This document shows, one piece after another, positions 27,200 to 37,000 of a DNA stretch of 64,000 nt. The translations under genes and the position numbers were made by a program. How positions within the stretch are numbered: the first letter of the stretch is position 1; every line of letters starts with the position of its first letter. The notes below the pieces were generated by a model, which saw only the letters and a list, made by a program, of their open reading frames with translations, had not been told where the DNA came from and did not search any database. Origin of the DNA: Opisthocomus hoazin (lineage: Eukaryota > Chordata > Aves > Opisthocomiformes > Opisthocomidae); NCBI RefSeq assembly GCF_030867145.1, contig NC_134417.1, positions 5,805,577 through 5,869,576 on the forward strand, written 5' to 3'.

Positions 27200-27435
27200 A
27201 CGTGGGGCGGAGGGGGAGAGCGCGGTCCCTGCCTGCCTCCCCTCCGCCAACCTTCACCGCGCTCGCCCTGCCAGAAATCCGTTTGACTTTGAGACAGGGG
27301 CTGCATCACCACTCCCGGCGGCAGATAAGAGCCACGGAGATCGCAGGTAGCGAGTCTCGGCGCGGGCAGCCGTCTCTGCCTCCGGCCGGGGGAGCGGGAG
27401 CAGCACGCTGCGTTCCTGGGGGAGGTGAGAGGAGA
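27200..27435. promoter_or_regulatory. isolated CpG-rich patch, possible promoter
   Basis: I count 23 CpG dinucleotides between 27,201 and 27,415, against almost none in the 300 bases upstream. No coding exon overlaps it. On the plus strand the patch contains donor-like GAGGTGAGAG near 27,425 and CAGGTAGCG near 27,345, so a noncoding first exon is possible. In mammals DGKG lies on this side of CRYGS and is transcribed away from it, so a minus-strand DGKG promoter is another possibility. Neither option is shown by the sequence. Confidence 0.4.
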
Positions 27436-28611
27436 TAAGGAGCATCTGGAAGCGTGGCAGGAGGGGAGGCAGATGGGGAGATAACGCCGAGATGGGGAGA
27501 TTGCGCCTTGCTCATCTCAGCAAGGAGGGGTTTAATGAGGCGGGTCGGGGGCTCCACGGAGCAAAGGTGGTGGAGCCCCTTCGTTCTTCTCCTGTAGGGC
27601 TGGAGTCTGATTGCGCCCTCTCCAACAGCAGCGTCTCAACAAAAGGCCTGTCCCAGCCTCCCTGGAAAAAACTCCATTTCCCCAAGGTTTTGCCCCCAGC
27701 CCTGCACCGCAGCAGCCGCACCTTGGCATGGGTCTCTGTCCATATGACCTCCCCAGCTTCTTGCTGGGCTGTCCAGCCCTCCTGAGTACCCTGCATGCAG
27801 TCAGGGTGCTGCTCCCCAGCACTTACATGGATTTAGCCCTTCCTTTTGAAATAATTGCATTTTTTCCCCAAAAAATGACCAGGTCCCGGCTCTGCACCAT
27901 GTGGATGTACTGCCAGGAAAAATTCCTGCGGCATCGATGGGTTGTCTTATAGGGCATCTGTAGGATCACGCTCCTGCCATGGAAAACTTTCCTTGCTAAA
28001 ACATCCCTGTGTAATTCCAAGCAGTTTGGGACCAAAAAAAAGCTGAAAAACCATATGTAGGAAACCTGTAAGCGGGATGTGAATACCTGCCAAGCCAGGA
28101 GGAGTGTGCAGGGAGCAGTGACACAGCAGGACAGAGGGTCTTGCCCGAGCTGGTCCAGCAGCGGAGAGATGGAAGGGGTGCTCTGCCCACCTCTTCCCTG
28201 CTGCTTCACCCTGAAGCTTGCTGCAGTTTCCCCTTTGCAGGGCAGAAGGTCAGCACCCAAAGTCTCCAGCCACGTGTGGCTATGGCAGAATTTGATCTCC
28301 AAGAGACCAGAGCATCCAGAAAGAGACGCTGAAACTGAGCTTGGTGCTGGGAACTCTCAGAGCCTTTCCTTCCAGGACCCTTCACCGGAGGTGTTCAGCC
28401 ATGCCCGTCACACCAGCGTTTCTCTAATAAGAACTGACCTAAAATCAAGCAAGTTTAAACAAAAGGCTTAAATGTCTCCCCTTCCCTCTCCATCCAAACC
28501 CAAAGCTATTACTTTTGGATTTCTGAAAGCATCGTTTTGCTTTAACTCCTACCAAAATGTCCTTGAATTGCTCTGGCTTGCTTTGACCTCCTTCTCAGAT
28601 CCCACCAAACG
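27436..28611. other. noncoding DNA, no gene recognised
   Basis: Single-copy sequence of moderate GC content. Several overlapping open frames of 60-160 codons on both strands show no family resemblance. Confidence 0.45.
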
Positions 28612-28729
28612 CTGCTCCCACTGCACATCGCTCTGTCCGCACATTGCTCCCTCCTGCACACCGCTCCCGTCTGCACGTCACTTTGCTCGCAGGTCACTCC
28701 GGCTTGAAAACTGCTCCTCTTGCGCATGG
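28612..28729. repeat. degenerate 17-bp tandem repeat, about 7 units
   Basis: Units of 16-17 bases follow each other, each starting GCTCC or ACTCC/ACTTT and most containing a CTGCAC-like centre. The clearest pair is GCTCCCTCCTGCACACC and GCTCCCGTCTGCACGTC at about 28,645-28,678. Outer units are decayed. Too short and too diverged to have any function I can name. Confidence 0.6.
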
Positions 28730-29574
28730 TTTGCAAGGTCTTGTCTCTTCCATTTGCTTCTATTGCCCTCTGCTGGGGACCATCAAAGGGAAGGCTGATC
28801 CCTGGGCAGTGCCTTCTCCTCTCTGTCTCCTGCCGTAATTTTCGGGGAGCGCCGGGTTGGGGTGCCAGTGCCTCCCCGCAGCACCAAGCCCCCGTTACCA
28901 CTCACGTGTCCCAGAGAGGCGGCTCTCACCCGTGGCGCAGCAGACCTGCTCGTGGGCACAGCCGACCCGGCGCATGGCCAGCGCATCTGGCCAAGAGGAC
29001 ATGTGTGACCATGAGCAGACACTGCAGGGGTCTCCAGGGTGTGCACTTGGGTACACAGATGCGTGTGAGATACAAAGCAGCTCAGCTCTACTGTTGCACC
29101 TATTTGTGCACAGCTCAAAAGCTCTGTACACCCTGAGTTGGGACGGACTTTACCACAAGTTAAAGCCAAGACGGACTGAGCTGGTCTTGACCATCTCCTC
29201 CTGAAACTCTTTGGTCTGTGAAACCTTTGCATTTCAGCCCGTGTCAACAGGAGACGCATAGGGTAGTTCGCACATAAAACGGAAGAAGAGAGGATGCCTG
29301 GAACAGCTGCACAGGCAGAACCAAAGCATGTGCCATAATCACCAGTGAGGTCCTTCAGAGGCTGCTGAAGTACAGTCCAAGGAAGCTGCTGAATCTACAG
29401 GGTCTTTGGTTTCAGTAAGAACAGCTCCAAGGGAACCAGATGGCAATGAAATGTTAAACCAAAGTGACATTAACGACCTTTGCTGGTGCACGAAAGGGGC
29501 CTGCATCAACTTGGCTGATGTCTCAAGACTGAAGGGCACCAGCAACGCCAAGAGAAGTCCCACAAAACCCTGAG
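28730..29574. other. noncoding DNA, no gene recognised
   Basis: Single-copy sequence. The last 100-150 bases before the CR1 copy could be a more decayed upstream part of the same element, but I cannot align it by eye. Confidence 0.4.
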
Positions 29575-30097
29575 GACCACTGTGGGCAGCACTGTGTCCA
29601 GTCCTGGGCTCCCTGCTTCAAGAAAGATGAGGAGCTAGTGGAGAGAGTCCAGCGGAGGGCTAAGAAGATGATGAGGGGACTGGAGCATCTCTCCCATGAG
29701 GAAAGGCTGAGGGAGCTGGGCTTGTTCAGCCTGAAGAAGAGAAGGCTGAGAGGGGACCTTATAAATGCCTATAAATATCTGCAGAGTGGGTGTCAGGAGG
29801 ATGGGGCCAAACTCTCTTCAGTGGTGCCCAGTGACAGGACAAGGGGCAACGGGCACAAACTGAAGCAGAGGAAGTTCCAGCTGAAAACGACGAAGAACTT
29901 CTTCCCTCTGAGGGCGACGGAGCCCTGGCACAGGCTGCCCAGGGAGGTTGTGGAGCCTCCGTCTCTGGAGATATTCAAGACCCACCTGGACAAGGTCCTG
30001 TGCAGCCTGCTCTGGGTGACCCTGCTTCTGCAGGGGGGCTGGACTAGATGACACACAGAGGTCCCTTCCAACCCCTAACTTTCTGTGATTCTGTGAA
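29575..30097 (+). repeat. CR1 LINE, 5'-truncated, 3' end intact
   Basis: This is the longest CR1 copy in the window. The sequence holds the last part of the reverse-transcriptase ORF: the frame at 29,638-30,051 reads through the tail with [19 protein letters not shown] and [20 protein letters not shown] short 3' UTR with GGACTAGATGACACACAGAG follows, then the two terminal 8-base ATTCTGTG-type repeats at 30,081-30,096. CR1 elements are inserted by target-primed reverse transcription and lack poly(A), which agrees with this end. The 5' limit is approximate. It is a dead fragment and no complete ORF2 remains. Confidence 0.93.
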
Positions 30098-31124
30098 AGC
30101 TCAAGCTGCAAGCAGCAAGGAGAATTTCTGCTGCAACCTGGGAGCATCGCCACTGGAAAGCCTGGAAGAGGAGGGCGAACACGAAGCATGGGCTCCATCA
30201 TGGCGAGAGCTCCGGCCAAGCCCCTGCTATGGCTGCGGTGCCAGCAAACTCGCACCATTAGGGCCTGGGGGCAATTTGGGGGGGGACAAAGCTGAGTGTG
30301 AGTGTCCCACTGGGGCCGTGCAGCATTCTCTCCCAGCCCAGGCAGAAACCCGAAGTGTGATGCTCTGTCTCAGAGATAACCGTGCCCCACGCTGGGCCGC
30401 CACCAGCCAGTTCATAAAAGGAACAAATTGGCAGCATTCAGAGGAATATTCTTCATTTCCAAGCATATCATTTCTGTCCTCTGGCAAAAAGCTCCCCTGC
30501 CCAGTTTTTTAGCAGCTTTTGCATTTAATTGGTTTGAATCCAAGATGGAAAAGGGGAGGGAAGAAACTGGAGACCAGTTTCCTTTTGGAACTGGAGGGAT
30601 TTCTGCAGCAGAGAGGTGCTGCAAGGCCAGGATGCGGCTTTTCCGTGTGACACGGGGAACAGCATAGCTATGCACCCAGAGATGGAGGGAAGGGATGGGC
30701 CAGCAAGGTCAGCTTGGGGAGCAGGAGAAAGAGAAGCTAGCATTCTCCAGCCCTGGCAGAGGGTGTCCTGGGGCCACTGGGGATGGCCAGCTTTGAGGGG
30801 GATGCTCTTTCCTCCTCCAAAGCGGTGCCACCTCCCACCATTTCTCAGTCCTACCTGGACCTGTTTCTCCTAAGCAGCTGGAGAAAAAGTTTGGAGAGAA
30901 GTGGCACAGGGAGGAAGCGGCGCAAAAACAGCAGTGGGTCTTTGGGCACCAAGGGGATGGACATGAAGGTGGCTTCAAGATTTCAAAGCCAGCCTTCGCC
31001 CCTTGGTCACAACCAGCGCTGGACGGGCCAAGGAGAGGAGGCAGATGCCCACCCGGCTGTCTCCGCTTCCAGGAGTCCTTGCACACCCACCGGATTACAG
31101 ATGATGGAGGAGAGGAATGCCATA
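30098..31124. other. noncoding DNA, no gene recognised
   Basis: Unique sequence between two CR1 copies; no exon or repeat family recognised. Open frames run on both strands, up to 154 codons, without known motifs. Confidence 0.45.
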
Positions 31125-31800
31125 CACCAATTAATTCCCAAAGTGTAATTAACATCTGGGCCAGCTCTATGTGATCCCCAGCTGCTAATGAAGCATGGCA
31201 CCGCTTTAATTCCTGCTATGCTGCACCATCTTCTTATTAAATCCAGGAGTAGGTTCCATCACATTTCCCTTAAAGGGAAAAGGGAAAGAGAGAGAAATGG
31301 AGCAGGATTTGTCTCAATGAAATATGATAGATTAGAGTTTGCTGGATAAAGAATGTAGGAGTGGGGGGAGGGTATGAAATGTGAAATTTCGTAGGTGTGT
31401 GCGTGTGCACAGGCGTCTGTATATTCTCCCTCGCAATGACCTCCTTACGCCCCATCCATCAGCCTGGGGTTGGCTTATTCTAACTAGCAGAGTCTTTTCT
31501 CGTGTCTAACAGGCCCATCAGACACAATCTGCATGCCAATTACTGGAGCAGACCCCCTGATACTGAAAAATGGAAATTAGCTGTCAAGCGAGAAACGTCG
31601 TCGTCGGCAGGCTGGGTTTGGATTGCCTGCGCTCCCCGCTCGCTCTCGCCGCCGCTCATATCCATACACACTCTGCGCAGCGTGCAGCCGTGACAAGGGA
31701 GCCCCCGATGGAAAAAGTAATCTAGAATAATATTAATAATAAAAAAATAATAATAAAAATCCCACCCAACTAGCACATTTTATTGTTACTCACGTTGGTT
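31125..31800. other. two candidate conserved noncoding elements
   Basis: The first, at about 31,125-31,265, contains CAATTAATTCCC, GTGTAATTAACATC and CTGCTAATGAAGC. The second, at about 31,480-31,600, contains CAGACACAATCTGCATGCCA followed by ATTACTGG, and GGAAATTAGCTGTCAAGCG. Both are dense in TAAT cores and lack repeats or coding bias. Between them lies a short alternating GTGTGTGCGTGTGCAC tract at about 31,395-31,410. An AT-rich run of AATAAT repeats ends the block at 31,727-31,760. Confidence 0.3.
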
Positions 31801-32140
31801 GCCAGCGTTCAGGGCAAAATGCAAAATTCACCAGCGGCCAAGAGCCAGCCGGAGGAGGAGGGGGGGAAAAGAGTTGGGATAATTGTCTTTTCGCAGTGGG
31901 TAGATCAAGTGGTGTAAGGGAAGGGCACGGGGAGGAAATGTAACCCTAAGGGCAAACCAGAACCAGGTCTGGTTCCTCCAGTGCTCCAGGGCACCCCAAC
32001 TCTGCCCGCTGCAGCTCCAGCACCCATGGCAGGGAGGGATAAATCACACCGCAGGGGACGCAGGATGGGGAAGAAAGCTGCCCAGGTAGTCATTCCCCAA
32101 AATCCGGGTGCGAGATGGTTGGAAACACACTAGCCAGATT

Positions 32141-32470
32141 ACAGAATCACAGAATCACAGAATAGTAGGGGTTGGAAGGGACCTCTGTGGGTCATCTAGT
32201 CCAACCCCCCTGCCGAAGCAGGGTCACCTACAGTAGGCTGCACAGGACCTTGTCCAGACGGGTCTTGAATATCTCCAGAGAAGGAGACTCCACAACCTCC
32301 CTGGGAAGCCTGTTCCAGGGCTCCATCACCCTCAGAGGGAAGAAGTTCTTCCTCATGTTCAGACGGAACTTCCTGTGCCTCAGTTTGTGCCCATTGCCCC
32401 TTGTCCTGTCACTGGGCACCACTGAAAAGAGCTTGGCCCCATCCTCCTGACACCCACCCTTCAGATATTT
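32141..32470 (-). repeat. CR1 LINE, 5'-truncated, antisense
   Basis: The left end has the complement of the CR1 terminus, ACAGAATCACAGAATCACAG, with three 8-base units instead of two. GTTGGAAGGGACCTCTGTGG and the antisense of the reverse-transcriptase tail follow. The encoded part on the minus strand reads [19 protein letters not shown], very close to the copy at 29,575. The right end fades into unique sequence around 32,470. Good preservation suggests a bird-specific insertion. Confidence 0.93.
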
Positions 32471-33740
32471 TTTCCTTCCAAAACAGGGATGGCAACAGGC
32501 TCCCTACAAAAAAAAAAAGGCAGCCAACCATAACGCCAAATCGCCTGCATCCCGCCGACCCGTGATGGGGAGGTGGTGGAGCAGAGAGGCAAGGGGTACA
32601 GAGGCTGGGCAAGGAGACGCCTCGCCCTTTGCAGCAGAGGGCTGGAATGGGGCAGGGGGCTGAGACTGTAGGGCGTTCAGCTGCTGGAGGAGGAGGAAGG
32701 CAACTCTCTTCAGCCCACCTTCGTGCCGGGGGAAGCTAACGGGGCTGCAGCTGCTCCTCTCAGCAGCCCCTTCCCACTGCCCGCTGGCAGCTGCGTTCCC
32801 AGAGGGCCGCGGCACCGCGGCTTGGCAAGCATCACTTAACCTGCCTCCCTGCTCCGTAATAACCTCATACATCAACCGGGAAGAGACCGCGGAGCATGGC
32901 TAGAAGGGCTCTGCTTCTACATCCAGCGTCATTATCCCAAGGCCCCTTGGCTCGATATGCAAACAGGCTGCGGGTCCCTGGGGTGCCCGGGAGCAGTGGA
33001 CATCAGTTACTCCTGCACGGCCACAGCACAGGCCCAGCCTGACATCTAGTGGCACTGGGCAAAATGGGGTGCTCCAGCTGGCAGCAAACTGGGCTGACTG
33101 GGAGCCCTCGGGAGCCTGATGGCCCCCTCTGGTCCCTGCACATCTCAGGAGCCCAGGGATCTTTTCCCGCCCTTCAAGAGCAACCTCCCATCCCCGGGCA
33201 GCTTTCAGAGGCACTCACCATCTCCTGTCCACGTCCAGCCTCTTCTTGCCCTTCCAGCTGCCCAGCTCGACGCGGTGCTCAGCCCCACTCTTGGCAGCCA
33301 GACCCCTTGTCTCACACCAATGAGACACACGGGGCTGCCAGGGTCCCCAGCATCCCCCGTGGAGATGGTGGCTGTCTCCCTCCTGCCCGTGCAGGGATCC
33401 CTGCCTCTCACCCCCACCTTCCCGTCCCCGGTCCCACTGCCCCGTGCATCACCAGAGCGACGTTGCTCCTCCAGCGCCAGGACTTCTGCTGCCTGCTCAG
33501 GTTCCCCGGGAGGGGTTACTGGAGCACAAGCTCCAGCTTTGGGATGGCTTTTCTCCGGAGGGGAGACATGGGATGGAGGGGAGGGGATGGGGCCAGCCTG
33601 GAGGAAGGAGACAACAGCAGAGACGGAGGCAATCAGGGCTGGTGGAGGGTCTTTGGCTTGGAGGAGGCTCAGCTCCACACCGGCTCTGCCAGGGCAGGAT
33701 CACTCGCATGCAGACCCCGGGAATGAGCAGGAGAGGCTGA
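32471..33740. other. GC-rich DNA downstream of CRYGS, no gene recognised
   Basis: GC-rich single-copy sequence downstream of the CRYGS poly(A) signal. A pair of long overlapping plus-strand open frames (33,049-33,745, over 200 codons each) are Pro-, Ser- and Gly-rich in different registers, which is typical of GC-rich noncoding DNA. No splice-supported exon was seen. Confidence 0.45.
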
Positions 33741-33758
33741 GCTGAGCGACTCGGTTGC

Positions 33759-33764
33759 TTTATT
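33759..33764 (-). terminator. CRYGS: CRYGS poly(A) signal
   Basis: AATAAA on the minus strand, 34 bases after the CRYGS stop codon. The implied 3' UTR is very short, as in crystallin mRNAs of other vertebrates. No competing signal lies between the stop and this hexamer. Confidence 0.8.
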
Positions 33765-33797
33765 GACAGCCTCTGGCCTCCCAGTGACTGGGCTGCC

Positions 33798-34070
33798 TCA
33801 CTCGGCGATGCTGCGGAAGGACTGGATGGCGGGGCTCACCGCTCCCCACTCCACGGGCTTGCGGTACTCCCCCTTGGGCAGCAGGTACTGCCGGCCCCGG
33901 TAGTTGGGGTGCTCGTAGAAAACCCAGACGCCCTCCAGCACTCTGCAGGAGTGGACCTCGCGCACACGCCACTCCTCCATGATGGAAGGGCAGTCTTCGG
34001 TGGCTTCGAACATCTTCCCACCAAAATCTCCCTTCTCAAATATCTGGATGTGGCCCCGGCCTCCACTTGG
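33798..34070 (-). CDS. CRYGS: CRYGS coding exon 3 (C-terminal domain, stop)
   Basis: Residues 89-178. The acceptor CTTTTTCCAG ends at 34,071 and the exon opens with [15 protein letters not shown]. It carries Greek-key motifs 3 and 4 and ends ...SFRSIAE-TGA. The fold-defining aromatic and glycine positions ([19 protein letters not shown]) are intact. Confidence 0.97.
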   Translation of the reverse strand, partial: PSGGRGHIQIFEKGDFGGKMFEATEDCPSIMEEWRVREVHSCRVLEGVWVFYEHPNYRGRQYLLPKGEYRKPVEWGAVSPAIQSFRSIAE

Positions 34071-37000
34071 CTGGAAAAAGGAGAGAGAAAATGGCAGGGA
34101 GCTGGAGGGGGGTACCAACACGTCCCGGCTCTGACGGTCACCAGCGGATGGGAGGAGCGCTGAGGCACGGCCAGACTCCGACCAGGCACAAACCACCCCC
34201 CCAGCAAACCAGGACAAGGCTGAACACCTCACGTCAGCCCCCAACAGCGCAGCAGGGAATCAGCCAGGGTAACTCTTGACCGAGCATCACGTGCAGAGAG
34301 GCCACAAAAGCAGCGAGCCGGAGCAGAGCACTTTCGGCTCAAAGCCCCACCGCAGCCCCAGTTTGGCAGGGAGGAAGGGTGCAGGGAGGGATGAGGCCAA
34401 AGCAGCAAGCGCTGGGGTCTCTAATCGCAGGCAGCCTGCCCGTCCCGCTGCTGGCTTGAACCCTCCCTGTGAGCATCAGAAGGAGAGACGGACCCCCTCC
34501 ACTCCCCGCTCCTCCCGGCAACGAAGAGTTTAATGAGCTGGTGACCCCAGCTGGGTTGTATTACAGGCGAACGCAGCGCAGGTATTTTCCACTGTGATTT
34601 GAAGCGCCGCGTCGCCCGAAGGCACCACAGCAGTTTTAATCTGCAGCTGCCTGGACACCATCTCCCCCCACCTCCCCGAGCCCGCTCTCGTTGCCAGCCC
34701 CAGCGCTGCTCTGCGGGGTCTCTCAAAGCCGTGCGCTGCTGCTGCGGCATCTCGGGTCAGGAACCAGGCACCAGGCGGACCTGCAGCATAAGGTCTCCGC
34801 GTTTCATCCTGACGGAGGAAGCTGTGTTGCTGTTCTATCTCCCACACGGTTTGGCTCCATCCCTTATGCCAGACCAGTGCTCTGCACTGGCTGGAAACCC
34901 TCCCTGCCCTGTGCAAAAGGATTTAGACCTAGCTCAAACCCAGAACAAACTCAAAGTGGTTTTGCACCTCCAGACACAAAAGCAAACTGAAGCAGAGGAA
35001 GTTCCGTCTGAACATGAGGAAGAACTTCTTCCCTCTGAGGGTGACGGAGCACTGGAACAGGCTGCCCAGGGAGGTTGTGGAGTCTCCTTCTCTGGTGATA
35101 TTCAAGACCCGCCTGGACAAGGTCCTGTGCAGCCTGCTGTAGGTGACCCTGCTTCGGCAGGGTGTTGGACTAGATGACCCACAGAGGTCCCTGCCAACCC
35201 CTACCATTCTGTGATTCTGTGAAAACCTCTTCTCAGCTGTGAGACCTGCTCCACACAATCGAAACCGTGACTGTGCTACTCAAGCCAGCAATGCACAGAT
35301 CCCCGCCAACATCTGCCCCGCTGCTGGCAAGGAGATAGCAGCAGCGTTCAGCATCTCAACCCCAAATATCCACACTCCCATCCCTGCCAGTTTTACAGGG
35401 TGCTTCTCCCCATGGGCTTCCCAAAGGGATCGTTCCTTCCGTTCCTTTCTCCCCCCAGCGCTTCCATAGGATGTAAACACCACCACTCTCACCCTTCATT
35501 TATCCCATCTCCTGCTGCTGGAAGGATGGGTCCTGCCAGAGGCTGCAGATGCATCTCCCCAGCATTGGTTAGGAGGGGATGAGCACGGTTCCTGTGCTGC
35601 AGTAGGAAGACACATATGGCCCTGTGCTCCAAGCACCACCCAGGGATGGCTACAAGCATCACTCTCACTCCTGGGTCACTCCAGATCTGCTCCCGGGGCT
35701 GTCCTTCCCATGTCCACGCTGCCCAGAGGGGCTTGGTGATACTCGGATTCTGTCCCCTGTGTCAGAAGGGAGCCATGATTTGCTAGAGAGGCAAACAAAC
35801 TGCCCCTCCTTCTGGGCGCTCCTGGAAAATCCACATCCCACTGTTATAAGCCCACCGCCAGAGTCAGATCAGTCAGCAGCAAAGCTGGGGGGGAAGGCAA
35901 GAGGCAAACCTCAGGGTGACCTGCCCGGATCCTGAAGTCCCTGGAGTAACACACAGATAGAACTACACTCCTGTTCCTATGGAAACTCACCTGCAAAAGC
36001 GGTCAAAGTGAGCTGCTTTTTCCCCACTGCAGTCATGAGTGGAAGAGATTTATCTTCTCCACTCACCAAACACCTTGCCATTCCCAGAGCAGGACCGCAG
36101 GAGCAAATACCCTACAGCCGTCCTCTCCGAGGGAGCTCCAGCAGATCCCCAGGAAGATGGGGGCCACACCTTCTAACGATAGGTGTGTAAATTAAAACGT
36201 CCCTTGGGAAGACGTCACACTTACTATCTGGACGGCTTTGCAGGAGCCGAGGCGGTCGTTGAGGCCCATCCAGTGGTGGTAGTCTGGATACTCCCCGTGC
36301 GTCAGCACGTACATGTTCCCGGAAAAGTTTGGCCTCTCATAGGCAACCCAGGTGCCCCCATCCACCCGGATGGAGTTGCAGCGGCTCAGGTAGGTGTGAA
36401 AATCAGGGCAGTCGCTGTCACACTCGTAGCAACGGCCTAGGAAATTCTTGTCTTCATAGAAGGTGACCTGAAAAGCAGAGAATGGAAAGCAGGGAGGTTC
36501 CTTGCCCCCCACCGTGTGCACATGCCTGTGTCCGTATTCTAGCTGTATCACAGTGTGAAATATCTGAAAACGGAGCCCTCGAGATGTCAAAAAGTCATCA
36601 AGCCCAACCATTGAGCAGGATCAACTGCATCCCAACTATCCCGGGCAGCTGATTCACCAGTCCGGCCCCAACGCCTCCAGCTGCCACCAACTCCGTGCCC
36701 TTCCCAGTACCTCGTCCTCTTCCAACCAAACCCAAAGCTCCCTTAGTGAAGCCCCTGTGCTCTTTGTAGCAAAACACTGTTAAAACATTTCCCTCTCACC
36801 TTCTCTAGGTCCGTAGTTACTAGACTACAGCCAAGGGAGCCATAAGTGGTCAACAGACTGTACTAAGCAGGGTTTCATTCACGTTGGCTTAGCAAGTGTT
36901 TGCATTTATACCTTTACTGATACGGGGGTGGCAAGGTCTCTTTCCTCTTGGGTCATGTCTGCTTGCCCTGCAATCGTTCTCCTTGTTCCCACTCTGACGG

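Noticed and set aside
29638-30051. 137-codon open frame that looks conserved
   Set aside because: It is the tail of the CR1 reverse-transcriptase ORF, not a host gene.
1-33740. DGKG exons expected by synteny
   Set aside because: I searched translations on the minus strand for the DGKG N-terminus and EF-hand, C1 and kinase motifs and saw none; short noncoding exons cannot be excluded.
33049-33745. two long overlapping plus-strand open frames next to CRYGS
   Set aside because: Pro/Ser/Gly-rich translations in different registers of GC-rich sequence; no conserved motif and no exon structure.
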